Shown: piece after piece, positions 1 to 9,002 of the stretch
Layout: each line of letters opens with the position of its first letter
Position numbering within the stretch: position 1 is the first letter of the stretch
NCBI RefSeq assembly: GCF_002006345.1
Contig: NZ_LZZM01000089.1
Span: forward strand, 25,286-89,285
Length of the DNA stretch: 64,000 nucleotides
Direction: 5' to 3'
From: Clostridium puniceum
Lineage (GTDB): Bacteria > Bacillota > Clostridia > Clostridiales > Clostridiaceae
Program-made: the position numbers and the translations under genes
Notes under the pieces: model-generated
What the model saw: only the letters and a program-made list of their open reading frames with translations
Told to the model about the DNA's origin: nothing
Database searches by the model: none

Positions 1-25
1 AAAGTAAATAAAGCAATATAATATT

Positions 26-92
26 TTGTGCACATTGCACTAAAATATTGTTTTAAAAGATAATGGATTTATAGATTTTAATATGCTACCAT
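26..92 (+). promoter_or_regulatory. Promoter/operator element, copy A (upstream of Fe-ADH)
   Basis: A 67-base stretch aligns without gaps to 1478-1544 with about 55 identical positions (counted by eye). It holds the inverted repeat GTGCA-N3-TGCAC, which overlaps a possible -35 (TTGCAC, 35-40), followed after 18 bases by a possible -10 (GATAAT, 59-64). The copy stands before the iron alcohol dehydrogenase; the other stands before the amino-acid ABC transporter. A shared repressor or activator site is inferred; the regulator is unknown. Confidence 0.5.
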
Positions 93-101
93 TGAGTAGA
101 C

Positions 102-136
102 AAAGGTGTCTTTAATAAAAAGATGCCTTTATTTTT
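102..136 (+). terminator. Leader hairpin with T-run before Fe-ADH
   Basis: AAAGGTGTCTT (102-112) pairs with AAGATGCCTTT (120-130) and a T-rich tail follows. It lies between the putative promoter and the ribosome binding site of the alcohol dehydrogenase, so it is either an attenuator or a terminator of a gene to the left of the window. Confidence 0.55.
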
Positions 137-187
137 ATCATGAAATGTAAAAAATATTTTATATACGTATTAGGAGGAATGTTGGAT

Positions 188-1318
188 ATGAAATTTGATT
201 ATAATTTGCCAGTAAATTTATTATTTGGTAGAGGCAGAATAAATGAAGTAGGCTCAGAAGTGGCTAAATACGGGAAAAAGGTTCTAATAGTAACGGGTAG
301 AAGTAGTACAAAAAAGAGTGGTTTACTTGATAAAACTAAAAATTTATTAGAAGAAGTAAAGGTTGAATATGAAATTTTTGATAGAGTAGAACAAAATCCA
401 CTTACTACTACAGTATATGAAGGTGTTGAGGCTATAAAAGAAACAGGCTGTGATGTTATACTAGGTCTTGGCGGTGGAAGCATAATGGATGCAGCTAAAA
501 GTATTGCTTTTACAGCTAAAAATTCTGGTGATATTTCAGAATATATATTTGGAATAAAACAAGGTAAAGATGCTCTTCCTATAGTTTTAGTTCCAACAAC
601 TTGTGGAACTGGAAGCGAAGGAAATTGTTTTTCTGTGCTTACTAACCCAGAAACTAAGGATAAAAAATCACTTAGAACTAATATAATAATCGCAAAAGCA
701 TCAATTATTGATCCAGAGCTTATGACCACAATGCCTAAGGGGATACTTGCATCTGTTGGATTTGACGCATTAGCACATAATATGGAAGCATATGTATCAA
801 AAATTGGACAACCATTAACAGATATGAAAGCTCTTTATGGAATAAAATTATTAGCAGAAAATTTAATTAAAGTATATAAGAATTCAAATGATTTAGAAGC
901 GTGGGAAAAGGTTAGTTTAGCTAGTACTTTAGGTGGTATGGTAATTGGAGTTTCAGGGGTAACAGCACCTCATGGAATGGAGCATCCAGCAAGTGGACTT
1001 TATGATATTGTCCATGGAAAAGGACTTGCAGCGCTTACACCAATAATTGTTGAAAGATCTTGGGAAAGTAATATAGAAAAATATAGTGATATATCAAAAT
1101 TATTAGGAGGTACTGATGCAAAAGATTGTGCAGATTCAATAAAAAACTTTCTTGAAGAAATTAATTTAAAAGTAACTTTAGGCGAATTTGGAATAGGTGA
1201 AAAGGATGTTGATTGGATGGCAGAAAATTGTATAAAGGTTTCAAAGCCAAGTATGATAAATCATCCTGTAAAATTTACGTTAGAAGAAATTAAGGATATT
1301 TATTATAAAGCATTATAA
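188..1318 (+). CDS. Iron-containing alcohol dehydrogenase
   Basis: Group III metal-dependent alcohol dehydrogenase, 376 residues, the usual family length. It should oxidise or reduce an alcohol/aldehyde pair with NAD(P)H in the cytoplasm. An N-terminal Rossmann-like half carries the GGGSxxD nucleotide-binding motif (residues 95-101). The helical C-terminal half carries the metal-ligand region, seen as DALAHNMEAY, HGMEHP and DIVHGKG with conserved Asp and His residues. The start at 188 is preferred because AGGAGG at 172-177 sits 10 bases upstream; an ATG at 179 is too close to it and one at 140 lies upstream of it. It is apparently monocistronic and preceded by a palindrome and leader hairpin. 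Substrate cannot be told; butanol, 1,3-propanediol or 4-hydroxybutyrate-type enzymes all belong to this family. Confidence 0.9.
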   Translation: MKFDYNLPVNLLFGRGRINEVGSEVAKYGKKVLIVTGRSSTKKSGLLDKTKNLLEEVKVEYEIFDRVEQNPLTTTVYEGVEAIKETGCDVILGLGGGSIMDAAKSIAFTAKNSGDISEYIFGIKQGKDALPIVLVPTTCGTGSEGNCFSVLTNPETKDKKSLRTNIIIAKASIIDPELMTTMPKGILASVGFDALAHNMEAYVSKIGQPLTDMKALYGIKLLAENLIKVYKNSNDLEAWEKVSLASTLGGMVIGVSGVTAPHGMEHPASGLYDIVHGKGLAALTPIIVERSWESNIEKYSDISKLLGGTDAKDCADSIKNFLEEINLKVTLGEFGIGEKDVDWMAENCIKVSKPSMINHPVKFTLEEIKDIYYKAL

Positions 1319-1477
1319 AGATTAAAACATAAAGAAATTAATAAATATATTATGTTTTAATTATAAAGCTACATAGAATATTAAAGAAACGATATTAATA
1401 TAAATTTTATGAAAAAATAATTTCATAAAATTTATATAATCAATCTTAATCATAAAAACTACTTTATAGTAAATAAC

Positions 1478-1544
1478 TTGTGCACAGTGCACTAAAATAT
1501 TGTTATTAGAGATAATAGACTTATAAATTAATATATGATAACAT
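1478..1544 (+). promoter_or_regulatory. Promoter/operator element, copy B (upstream of amino-acid ABC operon)
   Basis: Second copy of the element at 26-92, with the inverted repeat GTGCACAGTGCAC and a conserved GATAAT 18 bases after it. The remaining gap from 1319 to 1813 holds no convincing gene: about 205 bases of A/T-rich leader separate this element from the hairpin at 1751. Confidence 0.5.
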
Positions 1545-1750
1545 AATTACAACATAAGAAGTACTATAAAAGTTAAAGATGTTGCTTGTGAAAGCTAAAT
1601 ATATTTTAATTTTAAGAAATCAATGATGAGGAATAAAAAACTTAAGATTAAATATATGCAGACTGCACAAAAAGGTACTTATTAACACAGAAATTATAAA
1701 AATGTTATGATAATATTTTATAACAAGAAAATAAAAAATATAGTAAATGC

Positions 1751-1786
1751 AAAGGCGCACTGAAATCAGAACAGTGCGCCTTTTTA
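1751..1786 (+). terminator. Leader hairpin with T-run before amino-acid ABC operon
   Basis: AAAGGCGCACTG (1751-1762) pairs perfectly with CAGTGCGCCTTT (1772-1783), followed by T residues. It lies only 28 bases before the start of the ATPase gene and downstream of the putative promoter, so it looks like a conditional terminator. AAAAAGG at 1669-1675 could compete by pairing with CCTTTTT at 1779-1785, but that is speculative. Confidence 0.65.
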
Positions 1787-1813
1787 TATTACAAAAAATT
1801 GGAGTTGAGAGAT

Positions 1814-2539
1814 ATGTATAAAGTTTGTGAATTATCAAAAAAATATGGTGATTTAGAAGTATTAAAAAATATAAGCTTAGATATAAAAGAAGGTGAAGTA
1901 GTATGCATTATAGGTCCATCAGGTTCTGGGAAAAGTACATTTTTAAGATGTTTAAACTTATTTGAAACTCCAACAGGGGGAGAAATGTATTATAACGGGA
2001 AAAATGCAATGGATAAAGCTACAGATATAAGATCTCTCAGAGAAGAGGTAGGAATGGTGTTTCAAAAGTACAATTTATTTCCATTACATACAGTAATACA
2101 AAATGTTATGTTAGCGCCAATACTTACAAAAAAGAAAAATAGAAAAGATGCAGAAGAAATTGCTTTTGAGCTTCTTAAGAAGGTAGGTTTAAAGGATAAA
2201 GCAGATGTATATCCTATAACTTTATCAGGAGGACAACAACAAAGGGTTGCAATAGCAAGAGCATTAGCAATGGAGCCTAAAATGCTTCTATTTGATGAAC
2301 CAACATCAGCCTTAGATCCGGAATTAGTGGGTGATGTACTAGATGTCATGAAACAATTAGCGAAAGATGGTATGACAATGGTTGTTGTGACACATGAAAT
2401 GGGTTTTGCTAGGGATGTATCTGATAGAGTAATTTTTATGGACAAAGGATATATAGTAGAAGAAGGTAATCCAAAGGAGATTTTCACAAATCCTAAAAAC
2501 GAAAGAACAAAAGAATTTTTATCTAGAGTATTAAATTAA
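1814..2539 (+). CDS. Amino-acid ABC transporter ATP-binding protein (GlnQ-like)
   Basis: ATPase of a polar amino-acid importer, 241 residues, peripheral on the inner face of the membrane. Walker [10 protein letters not shown] is at residues 34-42, the Q-loop lies in [10 protein letters not shown], the signature is LSGGQQQR, and Walker B is [11 protein letters not shown] followed by the switch histidine in VVTHEM. The ATG at 1814 is chosen over a TTG at 1799 because GGAG at 1801-1804 is well spaced for it. It forms an operon with the binding protein (2627) and permease (3562). The family handles Gln, Glu, Asp, Arg, His or Cys; the substrate is not determinable here. Confidence 0.92.
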   Translation: MYKVCELSKKYGDLEVLKNISLDIKEGEVVCIIGPSGSGKSTFLRCLNLFETPTGGEMYYNGKNAMDKATDIRSLREEVGMVFQKYNLFPLHTVIQNVMLAPILTKKKNRKDAEEIAFELLKKVGLKDKADVYPITLSGGQQQRVAIARALAMEPKMLLFDEPTSALDPELVGDVLDVMKQLAKDGMTMVVVTHEMGFARDVSDRVIFMDKGYIVEEGNPKEIFTNPKNERTKEFLSRVLN

Positions 2540-2626
2540 AATGTCTATAAAATTATACAAAATATAGTGAGAATTAAGCATAAGCTTTAAATATCAAAAA
2601 AATAAATTACAGAGGGGAAATAAATT

Positions 2627-3505
2627 ATGAAAAAATTATGGAACAAATTATTAATATCGATGTTAGTTGTAATGAGTTGTATTGTATTATTAGCTGGGTG
2701 TGGAGCATCTGGAGCTAGCAGTGGAGCATCAGACAGCAGTAAGGCAAAAGATACTTTGGCAGCAGCAAAAGAAAAAGGGGTATTAACAGTTGCTTCGTCA
2801 AATGATGCCCCATTTGCATTTATGGATGCTAAGACAAATGAGTTTACTGGAATTGATGCAGAAATTATTGGGGAAGTTGCTAAAAGACTTGGTATTAATA
2901 AAGTTGAAATGAAACAAATACCATTTGAAAACTTGTTGATTGAATTGAATAATAATTCTGTAGATATGGTAACAGATGGAATGTATGTAAAAGATGAACG
3001 TAAAAAATTAGCTAAATTTACAAATATATGGTACAAAGAAGGCGAAGCTATTGTTATTCCTAAGAATTCAAAAATTACAAGTAAAGACGATTTAAAAGAT
3101 GTAGTGCTAGGCGGACAAAAAGGAACAGCTTTCTTAGAAACTGCTCAAAAGTGGCAACAGTCTGGTCTAGTTAAAGAAGTTAAAGTATTTGGAAGTCAAT
3201 CTGAATTAATGCTAGCTGTAAATACTGGGAAAATAGATGCATGTATTACTGATGGCGCAGTTGCAGGATATACATTATCACAAGATAGTAGCCTTAGTTT
3301 AAAGATTTTATCACCATATAAAGCAGAATCGGCTGGAATGATAGCAGCTGCGGTTAGAAAAAATGATACTGCCTTGGCTGATGCAGTAAATGAAAAAATC
3401 GATGAAATGAAAAAAGATGGAACAATCCTAAAACTTCTTAAGAAGTATGGAATGAATGATGATAATTTTGTATCAGTAGAAGAAGGAAAAACTTCAGATA
3501 AATAA
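2627..3505 (+). CDS. Amino-acid ABC transporter substrate-binding lipoprotein
   Basis: Extracellular solute-binding protein family 3 (292 residues), anchored as a lipoprotein. The signal peptide is basic (MKKLWNK), then hydrophobic, then the lipobox LAGC near residue 25. The mature part shows the family 3 features: GVLTVASSNDAPFAF near the start, FTGIDAEIIGEVAKRLG, and a late IDACITDGAVAGY segment. It follows the ATPase by 87 bases and precedes the permease, with a small hairpin (AAGGAATCC/GGATTCTTT, about 3518-3541) between them that may stabilise the upstream mRNA and raise binding-protein output. It delivers an amino acid to the permease at 3562. Confidence 0.92.
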   Translation: MKKLWNKLLISMLVVMSCIVLLAGCGASGASSGASDSSKAKDTLAAAKEKGVLTVASSNDAPFAFMDAKTNEFTGIDAEIIGEVAKRLGINKVEMKQIPFENLLIELNNNSVDMVTDGMYVKDERKKLAKFTNIWYKEGEAIVIPKNSKITSKDDLKDVVLGGQKGTAFLETAQKWQQSGLVKEVKVFGSQSELMLAVNTGKIDACITDGAVAGYTLSQDSSLSLKILSPYKAESAGMIAAAVRKNDTALADAVNEKIDEMKKDGTILKLLKKYGMNDDNFVSVEEGKTSDK

Positions 3506-3561
3506 TATTACAATCTAAAAGGAATCCATATGGATTCTTTTTAGAAAAGGAGGCAGTATAT

Positions 3562-4269
3562 ATGGATATTTTATCTAACTTAGACTTTAGTACAGCGTTT
3601 AAATATTTAGTACCTTCATTGAAGGATGGGCTTTTGATAGTATTACAAGCAACAGTATTGGGATTTTTTTTAGCAATAATTTTAGGTCTGTTTATTGCAA
3701 TTGGCCGTATTAGTAAAATAAAGATTTTAAAAGGGATTTTAGTAGTATTTTTAGAATTTATTAGAGGAACACCGTTATTAGTTCAATTAGTATATATGTA
3801 TTATGTAGTACCACTTTTATTATCTATGATTGTACAAATTTGGAATCCAGGATATCAGGTTAAAATAAGTTCATTGGTTGCGGGAACAATAGGTCTTGGA
3901 ATTAATTATGGATGTTATATATCAGAAGTTATTCGTTCATCAATATTATCAATAGATGGTGGACAAACAGAAGCAGCATTAGCACTTGGACTTACTAAAA
4001 AACAAGCTTTATTTAAAATAATAATACCTCAAGCCTTACGTAACTCAATACCTGTATTTGGAAATTACTTGGTGATGATGTTAAAAGATACTTCGTTACT
4101 TGCATATGTATCAGTTAGTGAATTATTATTACGTACTCAAAGTTACGCATCACAATCATTTTTAACTATTGAATCATATACAATCTTAGCAGGATTTTAT
4201 TTAATATTGAGTTTACCACTTGCACAATTAGTAAAATTAGTAGAAAAGAAAATGCTAAAGTTTAGTTAA
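3562..4269 (+). CDS. Amino-acid ABC transporter permease
   Basis: Integral membrane subunit of the polar amino-acid importer (235 residues, HisM/GlnP type). Hydrophobic segments begin near residues 20, 60, 100 and 190. The EAA loop that contacts the ATPase is visible as EAALALGLTKKQALFKIIIPQALR, preceded by the ISEVIRSSILSIDGGQ stretch. FIRGTPLLVQL, typical of this permease family, is near residue 72. A good AAAGGAGG site precedes the ATG. It is the last gene of the operon; a hairpin follows at 4410. Confidence 0.93.
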   Translation: MDILSNLDFSTAFKYLVPSLKDGLLIVLQATVLGFFLAIILGLFIAIGRISKIKILKGILVVFLEFIRGTPLLVQLVYMYYVVPLLLSMIVQIWNPGYQVKISSLVAGTIGLGINYGCYISEVIRSSILSIDGGQTEAALALGLTKKQALFKIIIPQALRNSIPVFGNYLVMMLKDTSLLAYVSVSELLLRTQSYASQSFLTIESYTILAGFYLILSLPLAQLVKLVEKKMLKFS

Positions 4270-4409
4270 TTAAAATAAACTTTGGCATAATAAATAGGTA
4301 TAAATGATAAATTATTTTCTTTATGTACGGATTATAAAAAATATATAATCGAATTTATTTTATTAATTACGTATTTATAATTGAAACCTATTCATAAGTT
4401 ACAAGAATT

Positions 4410-4463
4410 AACACCTTTGTAATATATCATTTTATGTGGTTATTATTTAGGTGTTTTGTTTTT
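4410..4463 (+). terminator. Terminator after amino-acid ABC operon
   Basis: AACACCT (4410-4416) pairs with AGGTGTT (4449-4455) across a long A/T loop and a T-rich tail follows. It lies between the convergent ABC operon and the KdgT-like gene. Confidence 0.5.
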
Positions 4464-4491
4464 TATAAGTAGTATTTAAAATAGGATAACG

Positions 4492-5514
4492 TTAGGAAGA
4501 TGCAGTATCTGAATTATTTTTCGTGTCATCTGTTATATCATATTTGGCAGGTTTAATTGGCAAGCCTTTATTGCGAGCTCTTTTTTCAAACCACATAGTA
4601 ACTATAGGTGTTAATATAGAAGTTACTAAAACACTTGTAGCAATAATAGCAGTTGCGGAACTTGCAACTGGCTCAAATTGGGAATTAGCTTGTGCTATTG
4701 CATAAGGAACAGCAACTGCAGCACCTGCGGTTGAAGATGCTGCCCAACCTGCAACGCCATCTGATCCGGTTACAAATCTATCAACAAGACTTAAAATTCC
4801 ACCGGATAAGAAGACTACGGAAATTCCCATAATAATACCTATAAGTCCTGATTGAATGATCATCCCAAAGCTTAAGTTAAATCCTAATGTAAATGCAAAG
4901 AAAGGAATTAGACCTGTAACTAATGGTGCAAACATTTTACAAAAATCTTTATCCAAAGTTCCAAGAGCAATACCTAATGCAAAAGGAATTAAAGTGGAAA
5001 CTAAGGTTTGCCAAGGAAATGAGGCAATACCAGCAACACCCATAGCAACCATTGTCATAAACGGACCGGATTCTATACTAATAAATGGGAAGCCAGCAGC
5101 ATCTTCTTTCCTACCGAGAGTTGTCATTAATGCTAGATAAAGTCCACCATTTGTTTCATTAAAAGAGGAAATAACTGCTAACACAGAAAGTCCAGAAAAA
5201 ATTCCCGATTGTATTCCATTTGTAGGAAGGATATGAGATGCAATTACGCCTAGAAAAGATGCAAAGAGGACTTTTATAATTAATAAAGAAAGACCTTTTT
5301 TTGCAATGTATCCAGAGGTACGTAAATCAATAGTAGTGCCAATAGAGAAAAAGAAAATGAATAATATGACAGATGTTCCTGTTAAAAAATTGCCTGTAAA
5401 CCCACCAAAAAATTTATTTACATCTGGTGATAATGTTTTTAGTAATGCGCCCAAAAATAAGGGGACAATCATCATACCTCCTGGTATCTTTTCGATATTT
5501 TTTTTAATTTTCAT
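4492..5514 (-). CDS. 2-keto-3-deoxygluconate permease family protein (KdgT-like)
   Basis: Polytopic membrane carrier, 340 residues, matching the KdgT family in length and sequence. In Enterobacteria such carriers bring in 2-keto-3-deoxygluconate with protons. The protein opens with the family-typical IPGGMMIVPLFLGAL, then has SFNETNGGLYLALM and a C-terminal ASSTAGAAVAVPYAIA segment; about ten hydrophobic stretches are seen. The start has AAAGGAG at proper distance. No KDG kinase, aldolase or uronate gene lies in the window, so the true substrate is open. It is divergent from the PucR-type regulator at 6019, which might regulate it. Confidence 0.85.
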   Translation of the reverse strand: MKIKKNIEKIPGGMMIVPLFLGALLKTLSPDVNKFFGGFTGNFLTGTSVILFIFFFSIGTTIDLRTSGYIAKKGLSLLIIKVLFASFLGVIASHILPTNGIQSGIFSGLSVLAVISSFNETNGGLYLALMTTLGRKEDAAGFPFISIESGPFMTMVAMGVAGIASFPWQTLVSTLIPFALGIALGTLDKDFCKMFAPLVTGLIPFFAFTLGFNLSFGMIIQSGLIGIIMGISVVFLSGGILSLVDRFVTGSDGVAGWAASSTAGAAVAVPYAIAQANSQFEPVASSATAIIATSVLVTSILTPIVTMWFEKRARNKGLPIKPAKYDITDDTKNNSDTASS

Positions 5515-6018
5515 AGTTATATACTCCTTTCAAGTGTTATGATTTAATTATTATTTATTAATGTTGATATTGATGCTTATTAAGATGTATAAATGATTGC
5601 AATAAATTAAAATTTAGAGTATAAATCTTTTGCTTGTTAAGATTACTATAGATAGTGAATTTTATGCACACGTTTTCCAAAACAACTATTAATTTAATAT
5701 CTATCTATAAAATAGATACTTAATAGAATCAATTAAACAATTAATTCTATTATATGTAATTATATATAAAATTACAATAAATTAGAAAAAATATAGTGTT
5801 ATTTAAAAATGAGAGTATATTTAAGAGTGAAAACTATACTTAGTGTAAATCATTTATTTTTGAAGAATAAAAGTTATTTTAAACGAAAATTAGAGAAGAT
5901 AACATGTCTATTAAAGAAAATTTTCATTTAAGTAACTCTTTTTTTATAGAGAAATATATGATAAAAATATAATAAGTACAAACAATTTTTAAATATTTAA
6001 GGGATAAAGGTGGATTTT
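5515..6018. promoter_or_regulatory. Divergent intergenic region between KdgT-like and PucR genes
   Basis: Five hundred bases without a credible gene. It must carry divergent promoters. A 10-base palindrome GAAAATTTTC is seen near 5917. A sequence near 5665-5680 (GCACACGTTTTCC) faintly resembles a catabolite (cre) site but has wrong spacing. Otherwise nothing specific is seen. Confidence 0.35.
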
Positions 6019-7233
6019 ATGGCAATTTCGGTGAAGGATATACTTAAATTAGATTCTTTAAAAAAGATCAATCTTGTTGGTGGAAAAGCTGGGTTAGAGA
6101 AATGTATAGAATGGATATATGTAGCAGAATGTTTTGAAAATCCATTGGAAGGAATTAAGTGGTTACAAGGTGGAGAAATTATATTTATAACTGGTGTTGG
6201 AATTAAGGATAATGTAGAAATATTATTAGAATTAATTAAAGGAATAAGTGAAAAAAATGGATCTGGATTAATAGTAAATATAGGCCCATATATAAAAAGT
6301 ATATCTGAAGAGGCAATTAAACTTGCAGATAAACTTGAAGTACCATTATTTACATTGCCATGGGAGGTAAAATTAGTTGAAGTTTCTAGAGAAATTAGTA
6401 ATGCTATAGTTTTATCACGTATAGAAGAGAATTCACTTACTCATTTTTTAAGCAATATTTTATTTGGGGATGGAGAAGTAGAAGGGGATGCAATACAAAA
6501 GGCTGCATATTTTGGATATAATTTAGCAGGAGAATGTTGTATATGTGTAATAGATATTGATGGTTTTGAAAGATATTTAAAGTTAAAAAAGTTAGAAGAT
6601 GAAGTAAGTATATCTAAAATTAAAATTACATTTAGGAAGATAGTTCAAGATATATTAGAGAAGCATGCCCTTAAAGTACCTATAATTGATAAAGATGATG
6701 CAGTTCTTTTTTTCATTAGATCAGAGGAAAATTGTATGAATAGACTAGATAAAGCACTAAAAGAAATACAAGAAATAATAAAAAAGCGCATGGATGGTCT
6801 TTCAGTAAGTGTAGGAATTGGAAATTCCTATAAAGATTTAAAAATGATGAAACAATCATTAAATGAAGCAGAACTAGCTATTGATAGTGCAAAATGTCAG
6901 GGCTTAGATGATACAATTACAAAATATAAAGACATAGGAATTTATGGACTTCTTTTCAGTATTCCAAATAGAACTGTATTAGAAAACTATTTTACAGAAG
7001 TTTTAGGTACAATTAGTAGTGAGAATAAAGATAATAACTTGATTGAAATATTAGAAACTTATTTAAATGAAAATTGTAATATTACAGTTACTGCAGAAAA
7101 GCTGTTTTTACATAGAAATACGCTTAAATATAAAATAAAGAAAATAGAAGAATTATTAAATTGTGATTTACATAATTTCAATGATTGTATGAAGGTAAAA
7201 ATTGCATTATATATTAATAAGGTTTTAAAATAA
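6019..7233 (+). CDS. PucR-family transcriptional regulator (first copy)
   Basis: About 404 residues. The N-terminal PucR ligand-sensing domain (about 1-125) includes VSVKDIL-type opening and GGEIIFITG; a CdaR/GGDEF-like middle domain follows (about 170-290, with SVSVGIGNSYKDL); the C-terminal PucR helix-turn-helix is ETYLNENCNITVTAEKLFLHRNTLKYKIKKIEELL. PucR proteins are usually activators responding to a small molecule from purine, amino-acid or sugar-acid catabolism. ATG at 6019 is preferred over GTG at 6010, which lies inside the AAAGGTGG ribosome binding site. It is a close paralogue of the gene at 7501 and sits upstream of an aminotransferase and two deacylase-like genes. Confidence 0.88.
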   Translation: MAISVKDILKLDSLKKINLVGGKAGLEKCIEWIYVAECFENPLEGIKWLQGGEIIFITGVGIKDNVEILLELIKGISEKNGSGLIVNIGPYIKSISEEAIKLADKLEVPLFTLPWEVKLVEVSREISNAIVLSRIEENSLTHFLSNILFGDGEVEGDAIQKAAYFGYNLAGECCICVIDIDGFERYLKLKKLEDEVSISKIKITFRKIVQDILEKHALKVPIIDKDDAVLFFIRSEENCMNRLDKALKEIQEIIKKRMDGLSVSVGIGNSYKDLKMMKQSLNEAELAIDSAKCQGLDDTITKYKDIGIYGLLFSIPNRTVLENYFTEVLGTISSENKDNNLIEILETYLNENCNITVTAEKLFLHRNTLKYKIKKIEELLNCDLHNFNDCMKVKIALYINKVLK

Positions 7234-7351
7234 TAATTTGTGCTTTGGAGGTTGTGAACAAAATTATTATAGCCTTTGGACATAGAAAAAGAGTTAACTT
7301 TTCTATATAATATGTAAAAATAAGTAATTGAAAGATTCAATGGGCAACGAT

Positions 7352-7385
7352 AGTCTATCACTTTGGGGTGATAGACTTTTGTTTT
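7352..7385 (+). terminator. Terminator after first PucR gene
   Basis: AGTCTATCAC (7352-7361) pairs with GTGATAGACT (7368-7377), loop of six bases, followed by a T-rich tail. It separates the two PucR genes into different transcription units. Confidence 0.8.
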
Positions 7386-7500
7386 TTATAACTATAAATT
7401 AATGAAAATTAAGTATAATTTAAGTTTAACTCTTTAAGAAAGTCCATTGCTCCAAAATAAATGTTAACTGTTTACTGTTAACTGAAAAAAGGGTGGTTAT

Positions 7501-8721
7501 ATGTCAATTTTAGTAAAGGATATTTTAAAATTAAAATCTCTAAAAGAAATGGAATTAGTAGGTGGAAGTATAGGTTTAGAAAAATGTATTGAATGGATAT
7601 ATGTATCGGAATGTCTTGAAGATCCATTAGAAGGCATAAAGTGGCTACAAGGTGGAGAAATAGTCATTATAACTGGAGTAGGAATAAAGAGTGACATTAA
7701 TGTTCTAACAAAGCTCATTGAAGGTATTAGTGAAAAAAATGGAGCGGCATTAATAGTGAATGTAGGGAAATACATAAGAGAAATTCCAGATGGAGCTATT
7801 AAGATTGCTGATAAATTTCAGATTCCTTTATTTACATTGCCCTGGGAAGTACGATTAGTTGAGGTTTCAAAGGAAATAAGTAATACTATTATATTAGCAC
7901 GTATTGAAGAGAAATTTATGAATGACTTTTTAAATAATATATTATTTGGTCAAATTGATTTAGGAATAAATATTAAAGAAAAAGCAAATTATTTTGGATA
8001 TAATCTACAAGGAAAATGTTGTATATGTATTGTTAAAATTAACGGATTTAAAGAATTTGCAAAAGCAAAAAAATTATATGATGAAATAAGTATAGCTAAA
8101 GTAAAACTAGTCCTTAGAAAACTAGTTCAAGACATATTAGAAAAATATTCATTAAAGGTACCTATTATAGATAATGAAGAAGAAATTATATTTTTAAATA
8201 GATCAGAAGAAAATTCTATGAATAGGCTTAATAAAGCATTAAAAGACGTACAAGAAGTAATTGGGAAGAGAATGAATGGAATTTCAATAAATGTTGGTAT
8301 TGGAAATGGTTATGAGGATTTAAGTCTAATGAAAGATTCCTTTAATGAAGCTAAAATAGTTATAGAAAGTTTAAAGTGTGAAGGTGTTAGTCAAGCAATT
8401 AAAAGATATAGCGATATAGGAATATATAGTTTAATATTTAATATTGAAAATAAAAAAATATTAGAAAATTATTGTAAACAAGTAATTGGACCAATTTTAG
8501 AAAAAACAAAAAGAAATAAAGAAACTAGTTTAGTTGAAATATTGGATACATATTTAATTGAAAATTGCAATCTTACTATAGCAGCTGAAAAATTGTATCT
8601 ACATAGAAATACGCTTACATATAGAATAAAAAAGATAGAACAATTATTGAATTGTAATCTTCATAATTTTGAGGATTGTCTTAGAATAAAAATGGCATTA
8701 TATATTAGCAAGATGTTATAA
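7501..8721 (+). CDS. PucR-family transcriptional regulator (second copy)
   Basis: 406 residues with the same three domains as the gene at 6019: PucR sensor, CdaR/GGDEF-like middle, and C-terminal helix-turn-helix (TYLIENCNLTIAAEKLYLHRNTLTYRIKKIEQLL). The two share most residues in the N-terminal 125 and the last 70 and differ more in the middle and in a short insertion before the helix-turn-helix. That pattern suggests a duplication with diverging sensing or with heterodimer formation. AAAGGGTGG stands before the ATG. A leader region from 7234 to 7500 contains the preceding terminator and a short TTAACTG/CAGTTAAC-like intergenic repeat near 7463-7483. Confidence 0.88.
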   Translation: MSILVKDILKLKSLKEMELVGGSIGLEKCIEWIYVSECLEDPLEGIKWLQGGEIVIITGVGIKSDINVLTKLIEGISEKNGAALIVNVGKYIREIPDGAIKIADKFQIPLFTLPWEVRLVEVSKEISNTIILARIEEKFMNDFLNNILFGQIDLGINIKEKANYFGYNLQGKCCICIVKINGFKEFAKAKKLYDEISIAKVKLVLRKLVQDILEKYSLKVPIIDNEEEIIFLNRSEENSMNRLNKALKDVQEVIGKRMNGISINVGIGNGYEDLSLMKDSFNEAKIVIESLKCEGVSQAIKRYSDIGIYSLIFNIENKKILENYCKQVIGPILEKTKRNKETSLVEILDTYLIENCNLTIAAEKLYLHRNTLTYRIKKIEQLLNCNLHNFEDCLRIKMALYISKML

Positions 8722-8843
8722 ATAATAAGCTTTTGGTCAAAATAGACAAAAATATTATGGCGATTGGACATAGAAAAGAAGGGGATAAAGTATTATTATA
8801 GAACCAAGCTAACACAGAAAAAACAATAATTTAGTAGACGATG

Positions 8844-8883
8844 GAGTCTTTCATGTATTTAAGACATGATGACTCTATTTTTA
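8844..8883 (+). terminator. Terminator after second PucR gene
   Basis: GAGTC..TTTCATGT (8844-8856) pairs with ACATGATGACTC (8864-8875), followed by TATTTTTA. The pairing has a small internal bulge. Confidence 0.65.
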
Positions 8884-8911
8884 ATGTGTAGGTAAAGTAT
8901 AGAATTTTTAA

Positions 8912-8981
8912 ATGAAGAATGAATGGTTAAGGAGGAAATTAAAAAAAATTTATCATTAATCATTTATCATTCATTCTTCAT
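8912..8981. repeat. 14-bp inverted repeat upstream of aminotransferase
   Basis: ATGAAGAATGAATG at 8912-8925 is exactly mirrored by CATTCATTCTTCAT at 8968-8981, 42 bases apart, with an AAGGAGG-like site between them. The type of small A/T-rich intergenic repeat is common in clostridia; its position 21 bases before the aminotransferase start could also let it control translation or transcript stability. Confidence 0.6.
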
Positions 8982-9002
8982 CAAAATAGAGGGGGATTTA
9001 AG

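Noticed and set aside
199..729. 176-codon minus-strand open frame inside the alcohol dehydrogenase
   Set aside because: Antisense shadow of a clear gene; no ribosome binding site.
5665..5680. Possible cre site upstream of KdgT-like gene
   Set aside because: Read on either strand it has one base too many compared with the cre consensus, unlike the perfect site before the amylase.
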